This document shows, piece after piece, positions 1-8,433 of a stretch of 64,000 nt of DNA. The translations under genes and the position numbers were made by a program. The stretch comes from CAXBMB01 sp052078155 (GTDB lineage: Bacteria; Pseudomonadota; Alphaproteobacteria; Kiloniellales; DSM-21159): NCBI GenBank assembly GCA_052078155.1, contig JBQJBP010000003.1, positions 62,001 to 126,000 on the forward strand. Direction: 5' to 3'. Each line of letters opens with the position of its first letter. The first letter of the stretch is position 1. The notes under the pieces are model-generated. The model had not been told where the DNA came from and made no database searches. It saw only the letters and a program-made list of their open reading frames with translations.

Positions 1-350
1 GAGGCCTCGGCAAAGGAGTCCACACCGGAAAATCCGATGAACACCCCTCCTCCAGCCAGGCTGCCGGTCGTCGCCGTATTTGCCAGATCGTCCGCGATGC
101 TGTTGGTGGTGCCATCGCCAAACTGCAGGCCCGACCCATCAACGAACTGGAAATTAGTGACCGCCAGGCCTTTGCGGGTTACCCCTTCCAGGGTCAGGCT
201 CATTCCGTTATCCAGCGTCCCGACAACGGCACCGTCGATTTCCGCCCAGCTAAAGTCCTGAGCGGCATTGGCGGTAATCACCACCACATCCTGAGTGGGA
301 TCAAAAGCCAGAGTCTGGCTTTGCGAACCATCAAATACAAACGTTGCCAT
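1..350 (-). CDS. RTX-type calcium-binding repeat protein, N-terminal part (cut by window edge)
   Basis: The reading frame starts at an ATG at 348-350 (minus strand) and stays open to the window edge, giving about 116 residues. GGGGGAC lies just upstream as a likely ribosome binding site. It begins MATFVFDGSQSQTLAFDPT and is nearly identical throughout to the N-terminus of the complete RTX protein encoded at 556-2598, including a VTNFQFVDGSGLQFGDG stretch and a GVFIGFSGVDSFAE stretch. By homology the missing C-terminal part should carry glycine/aspartate nonapeptide repeats and be exported by a type I system. That part is outside the window, so function and length are inference. The two genes are tandem, same strand, separated by about 205 bp that holds a hairpin and a piece of the dispersed repeat. 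They probably arose by duplication. Confidence 0.75.
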   Translation of the reverse strand, partial: MATFVFDGSQSQTLAFDPTQDVVVITANAAQDFSWAEIDGAVVGTLDNGMSLTLEGVTRKGLAVTNFQFVDGSGLQFGDGTTNSIADDLANTATTGSLAGGGVFIGFSGVDSFAEA

Positions 351-423
351 CGACTGTCCCCCGGTACTGAACGGCACGACCAGCTTATCGGGCTAAGAGC
401 CCTGAAGATAGCTATGCACCCAA

Positions 424-455
424 CAAAGGGGAAAAGCACCAGCCTTTCCCCTTTG
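424..455 (-). terminator. Hairpin between the two RTX genes
   Basis: CAAAGGGGAAA (424-434) and TTTCCCCTTTG (445-455) form a perfect 11-bp stem with a 10-nt loop. It lies downstream of the RTX gene at 556-2598 and upstream of the RTX gene starting at 350. The following T-tract is weak, so this is a candidate terminator only. Confidence 0.5.
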
Positions 456-489
456 CCGCCAATCCAACTGCCCCCTAGAGGCACGTCAT

Positions 490-555
490 CTTAAGTGGAC
501 TCACTGCGTGATTACACTTGAAGCCTGAAACTCTTTTCAGCGCGCCAGAGCAACC
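490..555. repeat. Dispersed intergenic repeat, partial copy
   Basis: CTTAAGTGGACTCACTGCGTGATT followed by a GAAGCCTGAAACTCTTTTCAG-like stretch matches the inner part of the repeat family best seen at 11644-11776 and 36898-37031. The outermost end is missing or decayed. It abuts the stop codon of the RTX gene at 556. Confidence 0.6.
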
Positions 556-2598
556 TCAGAACAGAAAGAGATCACTGGCACTGTCCAGGTTGGTGCCCGT
601 GATGGTCTTGATGCTTGTCGCCGTCACACCCGCCGTTGTCGTGCTGGCCGTAAAGGCCACAGTTGCGATCCAGAGTTTGCTGCCGGCTGTGTTCACTGCC
701 CAGGCAAAGACTGTGTTGGATCCGGTCGAACGACTACCGGCGACCAGACCATTGAGGAAGGAGGTAAAGGCCCCGGTGTTGCTGAAAGATCCCTGAAACG
801 CCCGATCGGCAGCCAGTTTTTCGAGGGTCCTGTTCGGCAGCAGAATATCGGTTCCGATCTGAACCGTTGCGACAGAAGCCGAGCCCTTGGACGTGCCGGT
901 GATCATCCGCACGAAGGTATTGGTGATACTCCCGGGAAGGCTGTTTCTGGTGGTGGCGTTGGAGATAAAGCCCGAGACACCGATACCCCAGGCATCCGCC
1001 CCGCTGGCATCGAAGTCCAAAACGGATGCCTGCGCCTTGGTGCCGTTCAAAACGAAGGCATCATCACCAGCGCCACCAAAGATGATATCGGCGCTATCCT
1101 GGGCGACGATCACGTCATCTCCGGCACCGCCTTTGAGGGTATCCACGGTCTTGTCGGGCAGTACGCTGAGAAGATCATCCCCGGATCCGCCGCTGATGAA
1201 GTCACTGCCCGATGACGCCGCAATTGTGTCATTGCCAGCGCCACCAAAAACCACATCATTGCCATTGCCGTCCAAGATGAAATCTGACCCGTCTTGTCCT
1301 TCCAGGCGATCCCCCCCTGTTACGCCCCGCAAGGTGTCATTGCCTGTGCCACCGTACAGCACATCAGAGCCCTTGCCCCCGGTAAGGTGGTCGTCGCCTT
1401 CACTGCCGCTGAGGATATCTGATCCACTTAATCCAAAGATGGAATCGTCGCCCGTTCCCCCCTTGATCACGTCATGGGCAGAAGTGGTCGCTCCCCCGGC
1501 AATCAGATCATCCCCTTTGTTTCCGAACAGCAGGTTCCCGTCGGAACCGCGCGCAGAGGTCACCACAAGGAAGGTTCGGCTCCCTGCCTGGGCTGTGGTT
1601 ATGCCCGTGGTCGTGCCGAAGGCGGCGAAGTTTCCGGCGATGGTATCATCCCCGGCTCCCCCCCGTATGGTGTCCGTATTGGTTCCCGGTCCGGCTGTGC
1701 CCGTGCCACCCAACAGCTTGTCATCGCCGCCATTGCCCTGGATCACATCAGCGCCGCCTGCGCCAATGATGAAATCGGCGTCAGATCCCGTATCCCCGGC
1801 CACACCACCAAAGATCGTGTCGTTGCCCTTGCTTCCGCCGACAATGGTGTCATTGCCCTTATCCCCGTAAAGCAGGTTGCTGCCGGAGACTGGACCAAAG
1901 CCTGCGGTAATTGAGTCATTACCAGCACCGCCACGGACGGTGTCGTTACCGGCACCGGCTGCGATGGTGTCATTACCACCATTGCCCTGGATCAAATCGG
2001 CACCCGAACCGCCGACGATGCTGTCGGCGTCCGCACCTGTATCCCCGGCCACACCGCCAAACAGGGTGTCATTGCCAGAGCCGGCCCGCAGGGTGTCATT
2101 GCCTTTGTCGCCGTAGAGCAGATCACCTGTGGCGGCAGCTGCCGCCGTGACCGTATCATTGCCCTGACCGCCGCGGACCGTATCGGCACCTCCGCCTGCC
2201 AGCAGCTTATCGTTCCCGCCGTTCCCCTGGATATTGTTGTCACCGGAAAAACTCTCGGCAAAGGAATCGACCCCAGAGAAGCCAACAAACACCCCGCCAG
2301 CGGTAATGGTGCCGGTCGTGGCCGAGTTGGCCAGGTCATCGGCTATGCTGTTGGTGGTGCCATCACCGAACTGCAGGCCCGAGCCATCGACAAACTGGAA
2401 ATTGGTCACCGCCAACCCTTTGCGGCTGACGTTCTCCAGTGTCAGGGTCACGCCGCCAGACAGGGTGCCCACCACATTGCCATCCGCTTCCGTCCAGATG
2501 AAATCCTGAGCCGAGTTGGCCGTGACGACCACGACATCGGCTGTCGGATCAAATGCGAGTGTTTGGCTGTTCGTGCCATCAAAAACAAAGGTAGCCAT
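556..2598 (-). CDS. RTX (hemolysin-type calcium-binding repeat) protein
   Basis: A 680-residue protein beginning MATFVFDGTNSQTLAFDPT. I chose the ATG at 2596-2598, not one 90 bp upstream, because GGGGGACC sits just before it and because the neighbouring paralog starts at the same residue. After an N-terminal domain of about 140 residues come many glycine/aspartate nonapeptides of the GGxGxDxLx type, such as GGAGNDTVRGGAGNDSI, which bind calcium in this family. A larger unit of about 85 residues (LLYGDKGNDT to VIQGNGG) recurs two to three times. The last about 160 residues are free of repeats and end in DLFLF, compatible with an uncleaved type I secretion signal. I see no protease, lipase or other catalytic motif, so it may be a structural, adhesive or matrix protein. 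No type I exporter genes are in the window. Confidence 0.85.
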   Translation of the reverse strand: MATFVFDGTNSQTLAFDPTADVVVVTANSAQDFIWTEADGNVVGTLSGGVTLTLENVSRKGLAVTNFQFVDGSGLQFGDGTTNSIADDLANSATTGTITAGGVFVGFSGVDSFAESFSGDNNIQGNGGNDKLLAGGGADTVRGGQGNDTVTAAAAATGDLLYGDKGNDTLRAGSGNDTLFGGVAGDTGADADSIVGGSGADLIQGNGGNDTIAAGAGNDTVRGGAGNDSITAGFGPVSGSNLLYGDKGNDTIVGGSKGNDTIFGGVAGDTGSDADFIIGAGGADVIQGNGGDDKLLGGTGTAGPGTNTDTIRGGAGDDTIAGNFAAFGTTTGITTAQAGSRTFLVVTSARGSDGNLLFGNKGDDLIAGGATTSAHDVIKGGTGDDSIFGLSGSDILSGSEGDDHLTGGKGSDVLYGGTGNDTLRGVTGGDRLEGQDGSDFILDGNGNDVVFGGAGNDTIAASSGSDFISGGSGDDLLSVLPDKTVDTLKGGAGDDVIVAQDSADIIFGGAGDDAFVLNGTKAQASVLDFDASGADAWGIGVSGFISNATTRNSLPGSITNTFVRMITGTSKGSASVATVQIGTDILLPNRTLEKLAADRAFQGSFSNTGAFTSFLNGLVAGSRSTGSNTVFAWAVNTAGSKLWIATVAFTASTTTAGVTATSIKTITGTNLDSASDLFLF

Positions 2599-2957
2599 GT
2601 GGTTTGGTCCCCCGAAGACAAAGGCGATAGCGGTTGCGTATCTTGCCCTAAGACATTTGTCATAAAGTCTAGCCAAGCTTGCTGGCACAGGAAAGAAATT
2701 TGGGAATCGTTACACATCAAAGGTCGATTTGCTCAGCTTGAGCGAACCATTTACTCGCGAATCCGCAAAAACCACCTCCGATAACTTATTGAAAATAAAT
2801 AATATCTTTCATGACATTTGCCATTAAACACGCCAACTCTCTCCGAAGGAGCCATCACGGCCAGCGTTCCTGCGATGACAACAGTGATAGGAACTCAAAC
2901 TCAGCATTTGCTGCAGACAACCATCGGGTTGCACCCACGAGGCCCTGTTTCTGACCC
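2599..2957. other. Intergenic region upstream of the RTX gene
   Basis: About 360 bp between the RTX start and the lysR stop. It is AT-rich around 2780-2820 and probably carries the RTX promoter. I see no gene or clear operator. Confidence 0.4.
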
Positions 2958-3806
2958 TCAGGCCCGCTGCTTTGACAAGACCCCCACGATCCAGTCCTGA
3001 TCCGCGGCTGAGTTTTTGTTGGTAATGAGGTAGGACCGCCGTTCGAAGGTTGTGGCCTCTGCCACTTCCCGCAGTCGACCAGTGGCCAGCGCGGCCTGCA
3101 CAATCCGCCGTGGCAGGTAGGCGGTGCCGCCCAGTTGCAGCAAATTGTCCAGGGCCCAGACAGCCGACCCAATGGTGACAGCCGGGGTATCCATCAGGGG
3201 GTAAGCAAGGGCATGGCGGCGTCTGAAATCCTCCCCCCCATCCACATAGATGTAATCCCCCGCAGACAACAACTGATCGGGATTTCCTCCCTCCTGGTGG
3301 GTGGTGACCAGAACCATCTGATCGACCTGCAGAACCGTGACGGTCTGGTTTTCGGCAATGGTCGGGGTGTAACAGAGGGCGGCGTCCACCAGCCCGGTTC
3401 CCAGCCAGCGGTTGAGATCTCCCTGCTCCCCCTGCCAGGCCGACAGCGCCACATTGGGGTGCTGTTGGCGCAACCCATGAACAAGGTCGCGCCCCAGATC
3501 AGGCCAGAGATCCATATGGCAGCCGATGTTGATCAGGCTTTCGGCCTGAGGCGGTAAGGAGGTTTCCAGCCGCGCCTGGCGCCAAACTTCGGTCATCACC
3601 TGGGCATAGCGCTGAAACTTGAACCCGGATGAGGTCAGCTCGGTGCCTGACCGGCGACGATGAAACAAAACCTGGCCCAGGTCCTGCTCCAGGTTGTTGA
3701 TGCGCGCCGTAACCGTGGACTGGGTCACGTTCAGTTTTTCCGCCGCCCGAATCAAAGAACCTGTTTCGATGACAGCCAGAAAGGTGGTCAGGACGGCCAG
3801 GTTCAT
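2958..3806 (-). CDS. LysR-family transcriptional regulator
   Basis: A 282-residue protein of usual LysR length. It starts MNLAVLTTFLAVIETGSL with the expected N-terminal winged helix-turn-helix (residues about 1-60, including AEKLNVTQSTVTARI), followed by a LysR substrate-binding domain. It is divergent from the alpha/beta hydrolase at 4082 and the two share a 275-bp control region with a perfect inverted repeat (3823-3857). In this family such an arrangement normally means autoregulation plus ligand-dependent control of the divergent gene; that is inference here. The ligand is unknown. Confidence 0.88.
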   Translation of the reverse strand: MNLAVLTTFLAVIETGSLIRAAEKLNVTQSTVTARINNLEQDLGQVLFHRRRSGTELTSSGFKFQRYAQVMTEVWRQARLETSLPPQAESLINIGCHMDLWPDLGRDLVHGLRQQHPNVALSAWQGEQGDLNRWLGTGLVDAALCYTPTIAENQTVTVLQVDQMVLVTTHQEGGNPDQLLSAGDYIYVDGGEDFRRRHALAYPLMDTPAVTIGSAVWALDNLLQLGGTAYLPRRIVQAALATGRLREVAEATTFERRSYLITNKNSAADQDWIVGVLSKQRA

Positions 3807-3822
3807 GATCTTGACTCCAGAA

Positions 3823-3857
3823 GCTATTTTAATTCGAACTAATCGAATTAAAATAGC
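3823..3857. promoter_or_regulatory. 15-bp perfect inverted repeat, probable LysR operator
   Basis: GCTATTTTAATTCGA (3823-3837), spacer ACTAA, then TCGAATTAAAATAGC (3843-3857): 15 perfect pairs. A third related half-site AATTCGATT is at 3863-3871. The palindrome lies 17 bp upstream of the lysR ATG and about 225 bp upstream of the hydrolase ATG. Its AT-rich dyad form fits LysR binding sites; binding itself is inference. Confidence 0.7.
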
Positions 3858-4081
3858 AAAACAATTCGATTTATCTAATCGATTCTTTCTCGCATAGTCT
3901 CTGTCCTGCGCCCTTGGCCCTGTCGTGCTGCACCATCAAACTTTCTTGCGAGATCAACTGGCATTACAGGCAGATCTCACCTCGCAGCCATCTCAAAAAC
4001 AGGGGCGAGTGGCACAGCCAGGCCCTGGTCAGACAGGTCGCCCACACAAGTATTACGACCCAAAGAAGAGGACTCCCAAAG

Positions 4082-4861
4082 ATGTCAGCACTTGATTGCG
4101 TGCACTCCATTGAAGGCGACGGCCCGCCTCTGTTCATGATTCACGGCATCGGCTCCCGCCGGTCCGGCTGGGCCGCAATCATTGAACGACTGGCCCCCCA
4201 CTTCACCTGCATCAGCTACGACCTGCGCGGCCACGGTGAGTCGCCATTGTCGGACGGGGAGTTCGGCCTGGAGGAACTGGTGGATGACCTGGAAGCCCTG
4301 CGGGACAAGCTGGACATCGACAAGGCCCACGTGATCGGCCATTCCCTGGGCGGCATGATCGGTCCGGCCTATGCCCGCCGCTATCCAGAACGTGTCCGCA
4401 CACTGGGTCTGCTCAGCACGGCTGCGGGGCGCACTGAAGACGATCGGCAGAAACTGCAGAATGTCATCCGGGCCATGGAAGAAAAGGGCATTGAGCAGGT
4501 GCTCAACACTCTGGTGGAGCGCTGGTATACGGATGACTTCATTGCTGCCAATCCAGACGTCATTTCGGCGCGCATTCAGCAGGTGGTCGATACCCCGCCC
4601 CATGTCTTCCTGAATGTCTTCCGAATTTATGCAGGGACGGAAATGGCGCCCTGGCTGCACGAAGTCTCTACGCCCAGTCTGGTGCTGACCGGCGAAAATG
4701 ACGGTGCCTGCAATCCCCGCCTCAACACCTTCATGGACCAGCAGTTGCCCAACTCAGAACTGGTCATTCTGGACACGGTCAAACACGCCATTCTGGTGGA
4801 GGCCCCTGATCTGGTGGCCGGAGGCGTCAAATCCTTCATCGACCGCCATCCTGAGGCCTGA
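4082..4861 (+). CDS. Alpha/beta hydrolase
   Basis: A 259-residue protein. I chose the ATG at 4082 (MSALDCVHSIEGDG) because it gives the usual family start and AAGAGGA precedes it; an open frame extends upstream without homology. The oxyanion HGIG motif is at residues 21-24, the nucleophile elbow GHSLGG has Ser88, and an acid (TGEND) and a late histidine (VKHAI) complete a plausible triad. The layout resembles 3-oxoadipate enol-lactonase-like hydrolases, but no catechol pathway genes are nearby, so the substrate is unknown. It is divergent from the LysR regulator and is its likely target. Confidence 0.85.
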   Translation: MSALDCVHSIEGDGPPLFMIHGIGSRRSGWAAIIERLAPHFTCISYDLRGHGESPLSDGEFGLEELVDDLEALRDKLDIDKAHVIGHSLGGMIGPAYARRYPERVRTLGLLSTAAGRTEDDRQKLQNVIRAMEEKGIEQVLNTLVERWYTDDFIAANPDVISARIQQVVDTPPHVFLNVFRIYAGTEMAPWLHEVSTPSLVLTGENDGACNPRLNTFMDQQLPNSELVILDTVKHAILVEAPDLVAGGVKSFIDRHPEA

Positions 4862-4985
4862 TCGCCAAGCTTGAAAGCCGGGCCTAAAAGCCGGAATTTT
4901 AAAACGGGCATGTGAAAACGGGTGCCTGAAAACCAGCCCCAGATCACTGGAACCTGAACAGCTCAACAGATGGGCTGGGACAAAA

Positions 4986-5021
4986 AAAGAGGAGAGGACC
5001 TTGTCGGTTCCTCTCCTCTTT
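4986..5021. terminator. Bidirectional terminator between hydrolase and bacterioferritin
   Basis: AAAGAGGAGAGGA (4986-4998) pairs perfectly with TCCTCTCCTCTTT (5009-5021). Seven A residues at 4982-4988 give a T-tract on the minus strand, so it serves the bacterioferritin gene best. It lies between convergent genes. Confidence 0.8.
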
Positions 5022-5116
5022 CATTGTGCTGATCCCGTCAGACCGGTGATCAGGGGGCAAGCTGCAGTCTGACGGACGATCAGGGGGGCAAGGCTGTTGG
5101 CAAAAGCCAGGTTCGA

Positions 5117-5599
5117 TCAGGAACCTTCGTTGGGTTCGGACTGGAACTGAACGAAATTCTGAATGCCCATTTTCTCAATCAGGCCCAGCTGGGTTTCCAG
5201 CCAGTCGATGTGCTCTTCTTCTTCTTCCAGAATGTCCTGGAAAAGATCACGGGAAACGTAGTCGCGCACGGATTCCGTATAGGCAACGGCTTCACGCAAC
5301 TGTTCAGCGCCGCTCATTTCGATCTTCAGGTCACATTCCAGAATTTCCTGCACGTTTTCGCCAATCATCAGCTTGTGCAGGTCCTGCAGATTGGGCAGGC
5401 CTTCCAGGAACAGAATACGCTCGATCAGTTCATCGGCGTGTTTCATTTCCTCGATGGACTCGTGATATTCCTTTTCCGCCAGCTTTGTGATGCCCCAGTC
5501 TTTGAGCATGCGCGAATGCAGGAAGTATTGGTTGATCGCGGTCAGTTCGTTTGTCAGGACGGCGTTCAACAGTTCAATGGATTTTTTATCGCCTTTCAT
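5117..5599 (-). CDS. bfr: Bacterioferritin
   Basis: A 160-residue protein close to the usual length, starting MKGDKKSIELLNAVLTNE with AAGGAGAG just upstream. It stores iron as a ferric mineral in a 24-subunit cytoplasmic shell. All ferroxidase ligands are present: Glu18, Glu51, His54, Glu94, Glu127 and His130. The haem ligand Met52 is also present, which marks a true haem-binding bacterioferritin. A Fur-like box lies about 140 bp upstream (5739-5757), suggesting iron control. The partner ferredoxin gene bfd, needed for iron release, is 2.3 kb away on the same strand, not adjacent as in many bacteria. Confidence 0.96.
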   Translation of the reverse strand: MKGDKKSIELLNAVLTNELTAINQYFLHSRMLKDWGITKLAEKEYHESIEEMKHADELIERILFLEGLPNLQDLHKLMIGENVQEILECDLKIEMSGAEQLREAVAYTESVRDYVSRDLFQDILEEEEEHIDWLETQLGLIEKMGIQNFVQFQSEPNEGS

Positions 5600-6312
5600 G
5601 GCGCGCTCTCCTTGGAAGTCCAAAGCGTCTGTTTTTGTCATGGCTCGGTGTGACCCAAAGATAGCAACCCACCACCTGTTCCCCAAGCAAAAACAGTCAT
5701 TCAAAAATGAATTTCTCCAATAAAATCAACATATTATCGATAATGATTATCATCAACAATTTCTGAATTCTGCGAACGAATGTCATTCAAAATGCGAGCA
5801 ATTTGCACTCACAAAGCTAGTGCCTTGTATCAGGACAGTTTTCTCATTTTCGATCCGACAGATGAAAAGTGACTGCTTGCTTTCAAATGATGCCTGAATT
5901 TGGCTTGTTTCTTTTGGAGGTCTTTTTAAGTGGAGAAAGGGTGTAGAGGCCCTGAGGACCCAAAACCCGCTGCACCAGCCCCCCAAACGGCCTAGGCATT
6001 TTTAGAGACTCGGTCTCTGGACCTCTCCAAAAAAGCCTGATATCTCCATCGCCAAATACCCAGAAAGACTGTCTTCTGCTTTCCCGGTCCCGGAGGCAGT
6101 CTTTCGTCCAACACCCCTGATCGCCGCCTGATCACTGATTGGTTTCGGCAGCAGAATCCATCGGGCCTCAACGCCCGGTTTGGTCCCCATGTTGGACAGT
6201 CTTAATTCTGGAACGACCGGGACCTCTCCCCGCCCCGTTTCCAGCCTGTGATCTTTGCAAAGGGACAGCAGCTCTCTGACGAGCCCCTGCGCATTTCTTG
6301 AAAGGACTAGGA
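5600..6312. other. Intergenic region between divergent bfr and aldehyde dehydrogenase
   Basis: About 710 bp with the Fur-like box at 5739-5757 in an AT-rich stretch (5690-5780). The rest shows no convincing gene; short open frames in it have no recognisable similarity. Confidence 0.4.
5739..5757 (-). promoter_or_regulatory. Fur-box-like site upstream of bfr
   Basis: GATAATGATTATCATCAAC matches the classical 19-bp Fur consensus GATAATGATAATCATTATC at 16 of 19 positions. It lies about 140 bp upstream of the bfr start. In alphaproteobacteria iron control can be by Fur, Irr or RirA; which one acts here cannot be told. Confidence 0.65.
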
Positions 6313-7704
6313 ATGAGCGCACTTCTCCGCACCATCACCCCAGTGGACAGTTCTGTTTTGGTGGAACGGCCCTTGGCCAGCGCCAGCGACATCGACGCCG
6401 CTCTGGAAAAAGCTGTCGCCGCCCAGAAAAAATGGCGTGCGACCCCTCTGGCCGAACGTCAGGCACTGATGACTGCCGCCGTGGACGCATTCCTGTCCAA
6501 GACCGATGAAATCGCCGAAGAACTGACCCGTCAGATGGGCCGCCCCATCAGCCAGGCCCCTGGTGAAATGGGCGGGTTTGAAGAGCGCGCCCGGCACATG
6601 ATCGCCATTGCCCCCGACGCTCTGGCCGATGTTCAGCCCGAAGCCAAAGACGGCTTCACCCGCTTCATTCGCCGCGAAGCCCTGGGCGTGGTGGCGATTA
6701 TCGCCCCCTGGAACTTCCCCTACCTCACCTCCGTCAACGGCATCATCCCGGCTTTGCTGGCCGGCAATGTGGTTGTTCTCAAGCACTCCAGCCAGACCCC
6801 GCTTTGTGCCGATCGCTTCGCCGAAGCTTTCAAAGCTGCCGGCCTGCCGGAGGGTGTCTTCCAGAACCTGGACCTCAGCCACGCCGACTCTGAAAAACTG
6901 ATGGCCGATCCCCGGGTCAACTCCGTGAACTTCACCGGTTCGGTTAAAGGTGGTCTGGCGGTACAGAAAGCCATCAGCGGCAAGTTCATCTCCGCCGGTC
7001 TGGAACTGGGCGGTAAGGACCCCGCCTATGTGCGCCATGACGTGAACGTGGCCCATGCCGTTGAGAACCTGGTGGATGGTGCCTTCTTCAACTCCGGTCA
7101 GTCCTGCTGCGGCATTGAGCGGATCTACGCCCACGCAGATGTCTATGACGCCTTTGTGGAAGGCTATGCGGAGCTGGTGCGCAAATACACGCTGGGCAAC
7201 CCGCTGGACGCCAGCACGAACCTGGGGCCCTGCGTACGGGCTTCTGCCGCAGACTTTGTACGTGGTCAGGTGGCCGATGCCCTTAAACAGGGGGCCTCTG
7301 CCCTGATTGATGCCAAGGGCTTTGCCGCCGATGAAGCAGGCACCCCCTACCTGGCTCCACAGGTCATGGTCAACGTGGACCATTCCATGCGCATCATGAC
7401 TGAAGAGTCCTTCGGCCCGGTGGTAGGCATCATGAAGGTTTCTTCCGATGAGGAAGCCATTTCCTTGATGAATGACAGCGAGTTCGGCCTGACAGCCTCC
7501 ATCTGGACGCAGGATGAAGCCGCGGCGCTGGCCATCGGCGACCAGGTGGAAACAGGAACCTTCTTTATGAACCGCTGCGACTATCTGGATCCGGCCCTGG
7601 CCTGGACCGGGGTTAAGAACTCCGGCCGGGGCTGTACCCTTTCCAGCGTCGGGTATGAAAGCCTGACCCGACCCAAATCCTTCCACCTGCGCACCCAGCT
7701 GTAA
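6313..7704 (+). CDS. NAD(P)-dependent aldehyde dehydrogenase
   Basis: A 463-residue member of the aldehyde dehydrogenase superfamily. Translation from the ATG at 6313 (MSALLRTITPVDSS) follows an AAAGGA site 8 nt upstream. Visible motifs are the cofactor-binding PWNFPY segment, the ELGGKDPAYV segment with the general-base Glu, and the active-site FNSGQSCCGIER segment with the catalytic Cys. The short N-terminus fits the soluble, oligomeric class without a leader. Substrate specificity cannot be read from sequence; succinate semialdehyde, betaine aldehyde and general aliphatic aldehydes all remain possible. It is monocistronic, with a terminator at 7838-7867. Confidence 0.9.
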   Translation: MSALLRTITPVDSSVLVERPLASASDIDAALEKAVAAQKKWRATPLAERQALMTAAVDAFLSKTDEIAEELTRQMGRPISQAPGEMGGFEERARHMIAIAPDALADVQPEAKDGFTRFIRREALGVVAIIAPWNFPYLTSVNGIIPALLAGNVVVLKHSSQTPLCADRFAEAFKAAGLPEGVFQNLDLSHADSEKLMADPRVNSVNFTGSVKGGLAVQKAISGKFISAGLELGGKDPAYVRHDVNVAHAVENLVDGAFFNSGQSCCGIERIYAHADVYDAFVEGYAELVRKYTLGNPLDASTNLGPCVRASAADFVRGQVADALKQGASALIDAKGFAADEAGTPYLAPQVMVNVDHSMRIMTEESFGPVVGIMKVSSDEEAISLMNDSEFGLTASIWTQDEAAALAIGDQVETGTFFMNRCDYLDPALAWTGVKNSGRGCTLSSVGYESLTRPKSFHLRTQL

Positions 7705-7837
7705 CAGCCGGCTTCGCAGAGCTGATGGCGCCCCGGACAGTCAGGTAAACTCAACCGGCGCCGGGGCGATAGAGGCAGAAAGACAGAAGACGTGACAGAC
7801 TGATGCTCTGAAACGTGTGGAATCTTGTTCACAAAAG

Positions 7838-7867
7838 AAGGCCGGAGCGCAGAGCTTCGGCCTTTTT
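7838..7867 (+). terminator. Rho-independent terminator after aldehyde dehydrogenase
   Basis: AAGGCCGGAGC (7838-7848), loop GCAGA, GCTTCGGCCTT (7854-7864, one G-T pair) followed by TTT. Confidence 0.8.
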
Positions 7868-7895
7868 CATTCAGGTCGCCACCTGCCGGAGGGCA

Positions 7896-7922
7896 AAGAA
7901 AAAGCCGCTGAAACAGCGGCTT
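7896..7922 (-). terminator. Terminator downstream of bfd
   Basis: AAGCCGCTG (7902-7910), AAA, CAGCGGCTT (7914-7922) form a 9-bp stem. A-rich sequence at 7896-7903 gives a T-tract on the minus strand, 28 bp past the bfd stop. Confidence 0.8.
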
Positions 7923-7949
7923 GAAAACTCATCCAGCTTTTGAAAAATC

Positions 7950-8156
7950 TTACTCAGCAGCCATCAGCAGCGCTTCATCCTGATTGGCGGTTTCCGCTGC
8001 GGCATCGCGCACCATTTCCCGGATCGTCGAGGCACATTTACCGCAGTTGGGAGCAACGCCCTGGCTTTTGTAAACCTTGGCGCAGCTGTTGGCCCCTTCG
8101 GAAATGGCCTGTTTCACTGCTTTGCAGTTAAACCCGTGACAAAGACAAACGTACAT
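7950..8156 (-). CDS. bfd: Bacterioferritin-associated ferredoxin
   Basis: A 68-residue [2Fe-2S] protein starting MYVCLCHGFN; a GTG two codons upstream is an alternative start. The cluster cysteines appear as CLC near the start and NCGKC near residue 40, as in the BFD-like domain. Known role of the family: it delivers electrons to bacterioferritin so that stored ferric iron is released when iron is scarce. It stands alone, between the aldehyde dehydrogenase and putA, with its own terminator. No clear iron-regulatory site is visible just upstream. Confidence 0.9.
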   Translation of the reverse strand: MYVCLCHGFNCKAVKQAISEGANSCAKVYKSQGVAPNCGKCASTIREMVRDAAAETANQDEALLMAAE

Positions 8157-8433
8157 GATCACCCAACTGAAGATCCGCCATCGCCAATGCGACTGACTTG
8201 CAAAATCATGAGGTGACCATAAGCAGGCGATCAGTTGCTGTCAATAATGATTCGCAAACTCAAAACTACCTGCGACGATATTTCCCCAACTTTTGAAAAT
8301 CCCGTTCGAAAACAGCCGGAAACAGCCGGAAACCGGAACCACATGCAGGAAGGGCGGCCCTCTCCCGCTGGAAAGGACCGCCCTGTATCAGGCCATCAGC
8401 CAAACCCCAGGTCTCAACCCGTCAGGTTTGCCG

